Position numbers and translations under genes: made by a program. Below, one piece after another: positions 11,629-20,984 of a DNA stretch of 26,228 bases. Positions within the stretch are counted from its first letter, which is position 1. Every line of letters starts with the position of its first letter. A model generated the notes under the pieces. That model saw nothing but the letters and a program-made list of their open reading frames with translations. It did no database searches and was not told the origin of the DNA. The stretch comes from Ophiothrix spiculata (lineage: Eukaryota > Echinodermata > Ophiuroidea > Amphilepidida > Ophiotrichidae): NCBI GenBank assembly GCA_000969725.1, contig JXSR01S073358.1; one strand, given 5' to 3'.

Positions 11629-12145
11629 CCCTTATTCTCCGAAGGGGGTTGTTGTCATTTTGATGAAAAAACTAGGGGGGTATCACCTAAAGTGGGGTTA
11701 TGGGGTAGGCTGTCAAAGTTGGGGTGTAGGGGGGGTTGGTGAAATCCCGGAAATTTAAGTCGCCATTTTGAAAAGTTTACGCACGCTAAAAGACTCAAAC
11801 TTACAAGACATGTTAGAATCATCATTTTCCTTCTTAACTAGCAAAAAAACAGACGAAAATCCGTTATTTAGAACTTTTATGGCAAAATTTTGATTTTGGT
11901 GGCCATTTTGCCATAATGCAATTTTGCATGATTTTCCAATCCCAAAGTACTTTAAGACGTCATAATTACGTAACGCCTTGGCCGATTTTGATGCTCTTGG
12001 TATCGTTGGATAGGGGAGGATCATATCTATCTATTAATAGCAAAACCAAGCTCATAGGGGGTTCTGTTCCAAAATATTAGGGGGTTGCAACAACAACAAC
12101 CCCTTCGGAGAACGTGTTACAAAAAATAGCTTAGGAGAACAAGGG
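11629..12145 (+). mobile_element. piggyBac-like TTAA MITE, copy 1 (517 bases)
   Basis: The element is bounded by TTAA at 11625-11628 and 12146-12149. Its ends are CCCTTATTCTCC and GGAGAACAAGGG, near-perfect inverse complements. Unit 1 has the uninserted site, a single TTAA at 5682-5685 in the same flanking sequence. TTAA target duplication with ends starting CCC is the hallmark of piggyBac-type elements. G-rich subterminal blocks and a second GGAGAAC copy lie inside the right end. The frame on the minus strand (11755-12024) shows no transposase motif. Confidence 0.88.
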
Positions 12146-12270
12146 TTAATATTGATTATATCTTTTTTTAGAAAAGCTTCACGCGGTATTTTCACTACTT
12201 CTTTTATTCCAATATACTTCAAGGTGTATCTTACTATATATGCAAACTATTCACAAAGTGATCTTCTGAT

Positions 12271-12369
12271 CAGTGGCGGCACAGTAGAGGCACCCCCCCC
12301 CCCCCCCCAAGAAGTTTGTCTTGCCCCTCATTATTCCCCTCCAGAAATGAGATGCTGGTGCCGCCACTG
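12271..12369 (+). mobile_element. hAT-like miniature element (99 bases)
   Basis: Perfect 12-base inverted ends, CAGTGGCGGCAC and GTGCCGCCACTG, are flanked by an exact 8-base duplication, CTTCTGAT (12263-12270 and 12370-12377). Eight-base duplications and CAGTGGCGG-type ends are characteristic of hAT elements. The interior is a long C run (about 12293-12308) followed by pyrimidine-rich sequence, with no coding capacity. Unit 1 has no insert near 5808-5820. Confidence 0.9.
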
Positions 12370-12629
12370 CTTCTGATCTGTACATCTGCAACGTTAGATT
12401 GCAGATGTATAGATAAACTTGATCAATAAAATGGTTTTTACCACATCCTGAACTCTACTTTCTTATGTATACAGTATAAACTTATACTCTCGAGATACGG
12501 TTACATGCCATGAATTATTAATATGTGAATTGTTTCCTGAGACAAGGTGTATAAATCAAATTTTAACTTCCAAAGAGACTCTCTCTGTAGGCTCAACAAG
12601 AATAGTAACAAGGCTTTTTATACAGCCTC

Positions 12630-12802
12630 GGGGATTCAATTGAATTAGACAAGCAATTAAGGAAAGTGTGCTACATTCCTAAGAAAATTAAATGTTAGTT
12701 AAAGGGACTGGCCTAGATTCTTCCCACTAATTTTGTACCTACACATTTTTTACTTGAATTGATAGAACATGTTTATAGTAATATAACCTACAAATAGCTT
12801 TC
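12630..12802. mobile_element. Insert of unknown family in unit 2
   Basis: About 170 bases separate TACAGCCTC from CATGATTTTGAGG, which are about 11 bases apart in unit 1 (near 6078-6093). It starts near the palindrome ATTCAATTGAAT and contains AAAGGGACTGGCCTAGATTC (12701-12720), whose inverse lies at 13313-13332. No clear target duplication was found. Confidence 0.6.
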
Positions 12803-12865
12803 CATGATTTTGAGGAATATTGGAGAAAATTTCAATTCTTTACCTACTTTAATTTTTTACGCCGG

Positions 12866-13030
12866 TGTAATGAGACTGAGTGTCCCCCATAACCAGGAGT
12901 CCGGGTCTTATTGAAGTACACGGAATAAGTCGCAATCGATGATTTATTGATCGCACGTGTATAAGTACGTTCTACACAGTTTAATAGTAGCTAGGACATT
13001 TCAGTCACACGGACGCTGTATTTCATTACA
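12866..13030 (+). mobile_element. Solo-LTR-like insertion (165 bases) with CCGG target duplication
   Basis: The insert begins TGTAATGA and ends TCATTACA, and is flanked by CCGG at 12862-12865 and 13031-13034. Unit 1 has an intact uninserted ACGCCGGCGCAAAA at about 6148-6161. TG...CA ends with short inverted repeats and a 4-base duplication fit a solo long terminal repeat of a Gypsy-type retrotransposon. AATAAG and TATAAG-like signals lie inside. A small DNA element with these ends is the alternative. Confidence 0.75.
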
Positions 13031-13312
13031 CCGGCGCAAAAAACTGGTGTGAAAACAGAGTTTCTAGATCTTATTTCTACACCTTTGGTGGCCAATCAAA
13101 TTATTTTTGATGAAATTGTTTCTCTTATTATGTATTAAATTATCTACAGGAGCTTTGTTTGATCTTTTTAGGTACAAATTTAAGAATGGTATATTGCAAA
13201 TTAATTGTCTCTCCATTTGAGCCATTTGTGTGTAAATTTTTGCACTTTTGTGGATTTTACTATACTTTTAAGCATTATTTACAGCATTTCCATAAGTTTT
13301 TAATTCTAGGTG

Positions 13313-13332
13313 GAATCTAGGCTAGTTCCTTT
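13313..13332 (-). repeat. Inverted partner of the 12701-12720 motif
   Basis: GAATCTAGGCTAGTTCCTTT is the inverse complement, with two mismatches, of 12701-12720. The end of unit 2 lies between the two, so they are more probably two copies of one repeat family in opposite orientation than the ends of one element. Confidence 0.6.
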
Positions 13333-14037
13333 AAATTGGATATAAATTGAAACAAGAAATGTCTTTAAAAAAGACAATGCACCTCTGGTGACCCTATAAC
13401 TAATGTCATTTACTAGTATATAAAACGAAACCACATTTAGTATTTGTATGTAAGCCAAAGGGGAAATTAACAGCCACCATTAAAGAAAGCTCTAGGTATG
13501 AAATGCAAACCGTCTTAAATTTCTTTTGAACCATCTATGAAGTTGCAAAATATAATGTTCGTGACCAGGTTACCTACAACAATTATATCTAGGCACAAAT
13601 ATATACATTATCACTGCAGGTTCATAAATTAACCTGAGCATAAGCTGTTTGTGTAATATCATCACTTGCAATGTTTTGCTTAAAAATGAAGAGTAGGTTA
13701 AATGCTTCAAACATAAAATCTACATAAATTATGTATCCCTATTCAAGACAAGCAAACCCGTAACTCGTAATACCCCTTATGTATTCTTTGTATACCGGCT
13801 ATACCCTCAAGCTGAGGTCGACAACATGTCATAAAGTAGGAGTACAGCACAGTCTACAAAATATTAAAATAACCATAAGTAAAATACTTAACAATATCGA
13901 TATAGTGGCAACTGCGTTCGTCTGATAATCGTGTTTATTTGTTAACGCCCTCGTTTCTTATTAGACGCTGGAGTTTTGGCAAATCCTCATTGCTATCAAA
14001 TAGAGTACATAGCAATCATTTTCAAATAGTATAGCCA
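13333..14037. other. Unassigned stretch, no gene seen
   Basis: AT-rich sequence with no open frame of note. It contains a small hairpin, TGTCTTTAAAAAAGACA, near 13361-13377. I recognise nothing else. Confidence 0.5.
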
Positions 14038-14121
14038 GTCGGTTTGGTTGTGTGGTGATAAAGCTCAGGACTTTAAATCTATAAGATTTCTTTAGTGAGG
14101 GTTCGAATCCTACAACCTCCG
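14038..14121 (+). other. tRNA-like sequence, Leu/Ser type, followed by T run
   Basis: The layout resembles an 84-base type II tRNA. A D-arm-like TGGTTGTGTGGTGATAAAGC is followed by a loop with CTTTAAAT, then an exact B box GGTTCGAATCC (14100-14110) with a pairing T stem. TTTTTTT follows at about 14122-14128, a usual polymerase III terminator. The acceptor stem (GGTTTGG against AACCTCC) and the anticodon stem pair poorly, so I read it as a degenerate tRNA or a tRNA-derived repeat head rather than a functional tRNA. Confidence 0.55.
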
Positions 14122-14128
14122 TTTTTTT

Positions 14129-15727
14129 CGCTCATAATGAAATGCTTTTCTAAACTTGAAGACTACAGTGGAACAGGCCTTATTTTTCCTAATTTTAAAT
14201 GACTATAATATAATTATGTTACGCAGTACAAGTTTGATATTTTAAATATATATTAGCCAATTGCAGTCTCTTATATACTGAAAATTTCAAGTTCATTGGT
14301 TTATTAGAAGCTGAGATAGCTTTCACATGAAAGCTTGTTTTGTATTGGTCGAAAGGAGGATATTGCTGACAAGGCCAAATATTAAGCCAATCAATGGTGC
14401 GTTTATAGAATGTGTCAACTGAATGATCAAGTCATTTAAACACATTCCCTTGATTTCGTGTAATGGGTGTATGAATGGTTTTGTGAGCAATGCTAAACTA
14501 TTGGGTAACTAATGATCTGGAAAATACAATAGCTGTAAATTGCTAAGAGAATACTAGTACCTTTAAAATTAGTCCATTTAGAAATATTACATGTTAATGA
14601 CTGACAATCTTCTTAAACTCAATGGGCATGTCTAATTACAGATCTATGGTCTAATGCAGAATAAACAAAACTATAATAATAAAATATCTATTTTAAACTC
14701 ACACAAAATCGATAGAAAATGCTAAGAGTCGAACTGAATCTTCTGGAATACCTAAGAAATAAGATAAACCTGACAAATCCCAAAAGAAATTGTATCCCTC
14801 TTCTTTCTAGGTAACGTCAAAAGTGTCAAAATATAGGCCCTATATGGCAACACTAGTACTTCATTTTTGGTCGATAAAACTATATACGCTGCCTTGGCAT
14901 CGTCAAAAATATGAAATCCTGAAAATTTCCCGATTATTGGAAAAACAGAAGTAATTAAAAAAATTAATTGAAAATCTCACAGCTGAAGTTTTGACAAATA
15001 CGAAATCAGTGGCGACACGTATTCAATCAGACTTACGCCCGGTAATTTATAACACAGTATGGGAATTTTCAATCTGTCAATAAAAAGGATTACCACTCAT
15101 CTGCATCGATCTTGCCTAATGTTACTTGTTGTTATTGATTAGTAAAGTTCCGTGATAGGGCTTCATTTTCTAAGCAAAGAGAATTTTGCAGTTTTACAAA
15201 AACAGGTTACTGCTAGGCGAGATCTCAAGGCAATTCAAAAGCGTGGAGACATTAATTTTGAACAGAACTCGGTTTATTTTCGAAGTTTTTTAGAGTATAG
15301 CATACACAATGTCATTAAATCGGATGCTATTTTAAAGAAGACTTACTACAGATTTTAAATGTTCAAAAATAAATTATTTAAATACGTTAAAAGAATTTGA
15401 AAATTGATTTTTTTTTCTGTCTAAAAAAAGGTAAATTTCCAAATTAGAGAGTTCGCATATCAAAATGACCGTATTTTGAAGCTTTTTGGTCGCTCAATAC
15501 AGTAACTATCCAGAAACTAAAAATACCTGCGTATAACTATTCTTGAAGGAATATTTAAGAATTGTAGACTCATATGTGTAGAGTAACGAAAGGGAAAAAA
15601 TTGACCACGCTTGTACACGGGCAGCGAAGAGTTGGGATGGCGAATTGGCCGAGGAACGTGACAGCGGCCCTGAATTGACGCCATATTGGTTTCATTAAGG
15701 AGTGTGTGTCTGATTAAGTTTTGATAA
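14129..15727. other. Unassigned stretch, no gene seen
   Basis: AT-rich sequence between the tRNA-like locus and a TTAA MITE. The frame at 15152-15358 has no recognisable motif and no second copy to compare. I see no repeat or regulatory element that I can support. Confidence 0.5.
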
Positions 15728-15731
15728 TTAA

Positions 15732-16292
15732 CCCTCGTCTACCCAGGGGGAGGCGGTTGTTACAACCCCCTAAGGTTTTCTCCCCGCTGCATAAAAACGC
15801 AAAAGCAACCGACCCCAGGCATTTAGGTAATCTCTTTAACATCCTTTACGGTCATTTTGATGAAAAAATTAGGGGGGTACCACCTAAGGTTGGGTTAGGG
15901 TAGGCCGTCAAAGTTGGGGTGTAGGGGGGGGGGTTGGTGAAGCCCTGTACAATTTTAAGTCGCCATTTTGAAAAATATATGCATGCTATGAAGCTGGAAC
16001 TTGCAGGATATGTTAGAATTATCATTTCCCTTCTTTATTAGCAAAACACCCGATGAAAATCGGTCATTTAGAACTTTTGTAGCGATTTTTTGAAAAAGTG
16101 GCAATTTTTGCCAAAATCTCGATTTTCCGATCCGAACGAGCTTTATGACGTCATAATTACGTAACGCCTTGACCGATTTCTGTGATTTTGGTATCTGTGG
16201 ATAGGGGAGGACCATACCTATCTATTGATAGCAAAAATAGGCCCCCCCCCCTTGGGTAGACGTGTTACAAAAATAGCCTGGGTAGACGAGGG
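15732..16292 (+). mobile_element. piggyBac-like TTAA MITE, copy 2 (561 bases)
   Basis: TTAA at 15728-15731 and 16293-16296 flanks perfect inverse ends, CCCTCGTCTACCCAGG and CCTGGGTAGACGAGGG. The interior matches copy 1 from TCATTTTGATGAAAAAA through CGTCATAATTACGTAACGCC to the GGATAGGGGAGGA block. A second TTGGGTAGACG lies near the right end. The left interior holds about 90 bases not in copy 1. It lies about 750 bases beyond the 3' end of the TRIM gene. The frames in it are shadows. Confidence 0.9.
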
Positions 16293-16296
16293 TTAA

Positions 16297-17044
16297 AGTA
16301 TAAGTGTTTTGAGTTTAAAAATGACGGCTACAACCATTGTAACCTTTCTTTGATGACATAGATTGGTGTAATATAACTCATGATTTGCATTTCATTGGTA
16401 TGTAATGATTCGAAAAACCTGCGACAATTGACGGGAATATCGATAATTTCCAATTTATCGTCATTCTCAGCAAATCGATGTTAAACTATTTTAGGAACAT
16501 GTCAACAGTTTTTAAATTACCACTTATCGTTCTTGAAAATGACGTCACACTCGACTGGACGCATATTTTGATAACAGGATCTTCGAAAAAAGGCGTTAGC
16601 AGTATCAATCTAAACGCACATGCGCATTACGCAAATCTGAAGTAAGACACGTGAGAAAACATTAACAGACGAGTCTTGAATAACACACATTTCAAGAGAC
16701 GTGAGTTGATTAATTTAACATCTGATCCTCGACAAATATCAGCTCTCAAAGAATTGCTTATTCTGAGTGGCATTGTAGAATGGAGCAGTCGATATCATTA
16801 AACTGCATGGCTAGCCCTAAGTATTGAAATAAGAGTCAATACATCAAAATAATTAAAGAAAAGAAACATGAAAACAATTTTATAAAGATATCATTATAAC
16901 TAGCATAACAATGTTTTCATACCAACGTTTTGAAAACGCTATTTAAATTTTGCGCCAAAACTACAGTCGACGATGTTGCAATACTTATGATTAGTGTGTG
17001 TATGAAGAATGGAATTTATATAAGCGAGTCAATCTCTACATGTG
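16297..17044. other. Region 3' of the TRIM gene
   Basis: This lies downstream of the TRIM stop codon on the minus strand and probably includes its 3' untranslated region. I find no canonical AATAAA on the minus strand in it; the nearest lies at about 16029 inside the neighbouring MITE. A TGACGTCA palindrome lies at about 16538-16545. No other gene is seen. Confidence 0.5.
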
Positions 17045-18616
17045 TCAATCTATACTGTAAAGTTTAATTGTACCTCGAACCATCAACAGCTTGTTATCCT
17101 CCGTAACGGATATTACAGGTGGATAACGCAGATCACATGCGACGCGTGATATCAACTGGCCTGTTGTAGTGCAGTACCTCTCTATTACACTCTGTCCAAA
17201 ATCAAGTGGATCTCCTTCTCTCGATACCCACAAGATATCTGAGGTCTGCTCATAACATAAACCATATGGGGCTTTCTTCATTTTCAATGTCCGTAATGTG
17301 TGACCTGTCTCAAAGTCTATCACATATACAGCGGTGCTTACTGTGAATGCAATCTGCGTACCATTACTGGCTATGTCGTTCATACAATGACATTCTACTT
17401 GGTGCATCCTCATAAATCTCCTAATCAACTCTCCATCAAACTGGTGCACTGTGATCACATTTCCTGATGAGTGTCCAATTACAACCATATCATCAGGTGT
17501 TATGGCGATTTTATTTGCATCATATATCCTAGGCCATGATCTTTCACATAAACCTGCTGATGAGAATACTTTCACTACACCGCCATCAGAAACCAAGAAT
17601 TTGCCTTTAGATGAAACGGCAACAAATAAGGAATCGTAATCGCAACTATACAACTTCAATTGTGATTGCATCTGGTACCGGCCATTGACTCTGTAATAAA
17701 TGTTGATAGCCGAACCAACAGTTAGAGCAATTAAATTGGAATGTGTAGCAGCACAATCTTTTCCAGAAACCCCAGTTAATTCAGTTAGGGGAGTTAGTTT
17801 GATTTCCTTAATAACTGCTCCAACTTGTTTCTTATTTCCAGATGTAACAAGTTTGCCAAGATGTGAATGATCTATCTGTCCTGGTTCAAGATGCAGAATA
17901 CTGAAATCATGTGTCATTGTATCATTTTGATTGGAAAGTTTTCTCTTTCCACAAGTTATCGACATATCCAATTCAATATGTTTTTGTTGAATAATTTCGA
18001 TACGTTTTTGGTATGTTGTTTCAATGTCCTGATCCATTTTCTTCACCCAAGTTTTCATTACGGTAGTGATATTTTGAATATGAGATTTGACATCTTGTTT
18101 AGCTTTGTCCTTTGCTGACTTCAATCCTCTTTCAATGATGTCTAATTCTTGGTATTTCTTATTTCTATGCATTTCATACTCTTCCATGACGTCTTTCCTA
18201 TCTCTTATTTCATGTTGTGGTTTGGGATGTTTGAGCACCAAGCAATAGTAACAAACAGTAACACCACACGTGATACAAAAGAAATGCTGGCGCTCTCCGG
18301 AATGATTTGGACATAGAGGTACTTCATTCTGTATAGTACTACTTTTAGAACTAGCACCCTTGATAAAGTTTTCAACAATATTCTTCAAACGAAGGTTGGA
18401 TTTTAAGTTAGTCAACCCTCCTTGAGGTACATTGGTAACATAACTGCATTCTGGACACTCGATAGTAGATTTCTTCTTAACACATTTCTTGAGACAGTCA
18501 AAACAATATGTATGAGGGCAGTCTAAATCCTTAGGTTCTTTTAAGAGATCCAAACATATACTACAAGTCAACTCCTTTTCAATCATACTTATATGCTTTT
18601 CTGAAGCAAATGCCAT
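17045..18616 (-). CDS. TRIM-family protein: RING, B-box 2, coiled coil, propeller-like C-terminus (523 aa)
   Basis: This is probably a RING-type E3 ubiquitin ligase of the tripartite-motif family, acting in the cytosol. A C3HC4 RING is complete, with C18, C21, C33, H35, C38, C41, C54 and C57. A B-box 2 follows with C102, H105, C114, C117, C122, C125, H130 and H135. A charged helical stretch at about 140-230 fits the coiled coil. Residues 285-523 hold about five degenerate repeats of roughly 40 residues (near 338, 376, 416, 458 and 508), each with a hydrophobic strand then a turn, resembling an NHL or WD-like propeller; there is no SPRY domain. The start is the first ATG, in a strong context (ACC before it, G after it). 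No intron interrupts the frame, so it is a single-exon gene or retrocopy; intact length argues against a pseudogene. TRIM proteins in invertebrates are often expanded and linked to immunity or mRNA control, but the role here is unknown. TRIM2/3/56-like naming would be a guess. Confidence 0.9.
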   Translation of the reverse strand: MAFASEKHISMIEKELTCSICLDLLKEPKDLDCPHTYCFDCLKKCVKKKSTIECPECSYVTNVPQGGLTNLKSNLRLKNIVENFIKGASSKSSTIQNEVPLCPNHSGERQHFFCITCGVTVCYYCLVLKHPKPQHEIRDRKDVMEEYEMHRNKKYQELDIIERGLKSAKDKAKQDVKSHIQNITTVMKTWVKKMDQDIETTYQKRIEIIQQKHIELDMSITCGKRKLSNQNDTMTHDFSILHLEPGQIDHSHLGKLVTSGNKKQVGAVIKEIKLTPLTELTGVSGKDCAATHSNLIALTVGSAINIYYRVNGRYQMQSQLKLYSCDYDSLFVAVSSKGKFLVSDGGVVKVFSSAGLCERSWPRIYDANKIAITPDDMVVIGHSSGNVITVHQFDGELIRRFMRMHQVECHCMNDIASNGTQIAFTVSTAVYVIDFETGHTLRTLKMKKAPYGLCYEQTSDILWVSREGDPLDFGQSVIERYCTTTGQLISRVACDLRYPPVISVTEDNKLLMVRGTIKLYSID

Positions 18617-20380
18617 GGTAGCAAGAGAAGTAAAACCTTGTTATTTGTGTCCATTAGTCAAAGAATAAATTATGCCCCGAATAATATTGCTCCGCCTTGC
18701 TGTGATGTAGAAATATCATAGATTGTAGGCTAAGGCCTACGGGTATGCAAAAAGAGAACACAGCATTGAACAACTGTCACTAATCCGTTTCACAATTTAC
18801 ATCCAAATCATGTCCTCAGCAAAAACACAGAGTAATTTGAGACTAGTCGGTATCTGTAGAAATCTGCTACGTAGTGTAAGTATTGCATCAAACAAGTGAT
18901 TGTAACACATACTAGGCAAAATGAAATGGTAACGAAACTAAACTGTAATCAGATAATTTTGTTTATTGATAGATAACGATTGATCACGGGATGATTTGGT
19001 TAAACACGAATTATCAGCTTTAAGGGGTTCAAGTCTTAGTAAGTTTATTCCAATGATCATGATAAAAGTGTCAAAAATCATATTCAACAGGAGATGTGTG
19101 TTGCTCGAATTAGTTGAACGTTCTCATTTTTCTTTACATCGTATTTATAGACGTGCATAGTTTTTATTGACATGTAATAGGTGCCAAAATGACAAGAAAT
19201 TAACACTCGTTATTTCTTTGTATTCATAGTATTTTAGCATGGGATCTTGTATATTTTTATCTAAATGATCAACATACTACGTACATGCTGTGTTACTTTC
19301 TGTTTTAGTCTTCGGCAAAGTACATTATTTATAAACAAAGAAGTATTACTTTCTCAGAACCTTATTTCCATTAAGATAATACTATATGGCTTATAATACA
19401 ACATCCGTTTTATCCTTTAGTCCGAATGGAGAAAAGCGAATTTAATCTCTAAATATTCAAGCTTTATCATATTCGTGTCTTTACACTTTGACAGACTTCA
19501 TATAAATATATCATATTTTGACTCGACCTATATTATACCAATCTTGTTAATTTTTTTATCTTATTTATCTAAAGATATAGTCACAGTTATCGTCTCAAAG
19601 GCCAGATGAGGTACAACGTTTAAGTCCCGGAGTGAAGTTAAACAAGGCCCAATCTGTTTTCTCCTGTATGGCACGTAAGCACTAGTTTAAAAGTTCATTG
19701 CCACTTGTAAATGAAAATAGATAGCTGCACGGTTATAGAAAGAATTTTTTTGCATGACAAGCCACTAGAGAGGATAGAAATTTGAGAACCAAGATTATTT
19801 GTTTTTGTTGATTAATTACATATTTAAGTAAAGAAACTTAATTATTGAAAACTTTGATTGCTACAGTATGTACGATTCGGGTTAGCGTGGTGACTTTTTG
19901 TTTGAAAATTATCTCTAGGGAAAGGACAATATCAGCAAAATTGCCCGTTTTCATTATAGCCGAGGTAAGATTCGAAGCCATTGTGACGAATTTGGACGCA
20001 GAATTATTGAAATGAATGACTACCAGTCTGATTGAGACCAATTCTGTCCCTCAGATCAGAGTAATATTTGTTTGTAAGATTTGATGTCACCTTATTAGAG
20101 TCTACCTTCTTGACTTCAACTAGAGTTAAAGATACTAGACTCTCTCCGAGTGTCATCTCAGTAACAAATTTTTAAACCCCAAACAGGAGTTTTGACATTA
20201 CTCTTGTTGGGGGTTTTCTCGTACAAATGCTAAACCCCAAAATTAAACTGAAGAAACCATACCAGAGTCTACCACAGATGGGAGTCATCTTGGACAAGTC
20301 CAATTTTCTTCAGTAGTAGGATATTTGAGAACTATATACATTTAACAGCGTTTATAACTTTAAGCAACATTTCCTTGAAC
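18617..20380. other. Region 5' of the TRIM gene; hairpin at 20174-20216
   Basis: This should hold the TRIM promoter, but no clear TATA box is visible close to the start codon. AAACCCCAAACAGGAGT (20174-20190) and ACTCTTGTTGGGGGTTT (20200-20216) form a stem with 15 of 17 pairs and a 9-base loop. The GGGGTTTTCT part recalls foldback family B. No further gene is seen. Confidence 0.55.
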
Positions 20381-20453
20381 CTACCTGGATTTGAACCCAG
20401 AACCTATGATTTATGATGAGTCTAACGCCTTACCGTGTTTACCATGAAAAGGC
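20381..20453 (-). other. tRNA-like sequence on the minus strand
   Basis: Read on the minus strand it has an A-box-like TGGTAAACACGG (20433-20444), then AAGGCGTTAGACTCAT like a D and anticodon arm, then an exact-style B box GGTTCAAATCC (20387-20397) with CTGG and CCAG as T stem. The acceptor stem does not close and no T run follows. It is probably a tRNA-derived repeat fragment or a tRNA pseudogene. Confidence 0.5.
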
Positions 20454-20589
20454 AATCTTGATGGTGAAGTGCAAAACCTTCTAGTCTAAGATGTGATATT
20501 GTTATATCTTTTATTGGTGACCCGTCAAAACATACACTTAACCTAATAAACATTAATTAATTCTAGACACTGGAAAATATTATTCTGTG

Positions 20590-20850
20590 CACTCTAAAAA
20601 TTATTTTACTCTTTGTTGAGTAAAAAGGTCACAGCTCATTGTTGAGTAAAATCGTACTCAACATTGAATAAAATCTTACTCGGTTAAGTCAATATTACTC
20701 AATGTTGAGCACATCTTACTCAACGTTGAGCAAAGTTTACCCAACGTTGAGTAAAGTTTATCCAACGTTGAGTAAGATTTTACTCAACAAAATGAGCTGT
20801 GACCGTTGAGTAAGTTTTTACTCAACAAGAGTAAGATAATTTTAAGAGTG
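20590..20850. mobile_element. Palindromic foldback element with GTTGAGTAA array (261 bases)
   Basis: The ends are inverse: CACTCTAAAAATTA on the left and TAATTTTAAGAGTG on the right. Matching blocks run inward, including GGTCACAGCTCATT and AATGAGCTGTGACC. The centre is a run of about 20-base units built on CAACGTTGAGTAAA in both orientations. No coding capacity exists. No exact target duplication is visible, though both flanks begin with TGTG/TGTA. Confidence 0.85.
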
Positions 20851-20984
20851 TGTAGACCGTTTTGCAAGACAACATTTTGAGACCATTTTGAACAGAGGCC
20901 CATCTAATGACCCTTGGTAAGATGTTTCATGTTTTTGGATAAAACTCTTGAATATAATGAGAGGAACATGTCTAGAATGGTTTT

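Larger units (their letters stand above)
7828..13157 (+). repeat. Large direct repeat, unit 2 (about 5.3 kb)
   Basis: This is the paralogous partner of 1230-6292, in the same orientation. It has been enlarged by separate insertions at 9375-9497, 10290-10787, 11629-12145, 12271-12369, 12630-12802 and 12866-13030. Each of these is absent at the matching place in unit 1, where an empty or near-empty site can be read. The two foldback elements of unit 1 are in turn absent here. Confidence 0.9.

Noticed and set aside
12701-13332. A single transposon bounded by AAAGGGACTGG and its inverse.
   Set aside because: The interval contains the last part of unit 2 that is shared with unit 1, so the two motifs cannot be the ends of one simple insertion into unit 2.
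17451-18118. Plus-strand frames at 17451-17639 and 17867-18118.
   Set aside because: They are antisense shadows of the TRIM coding region.
19590-19670. Resemblance to a 5S rRNA start and A-box region (GTCTC...GGCC, CCCGGAGTGAAGTTAAAC).
   Set aside because: Spacing and most positions do not fit a 5S gene, and no second half or T-run terminator follows. A 5S-derived repeat fragment is possible but not supported.
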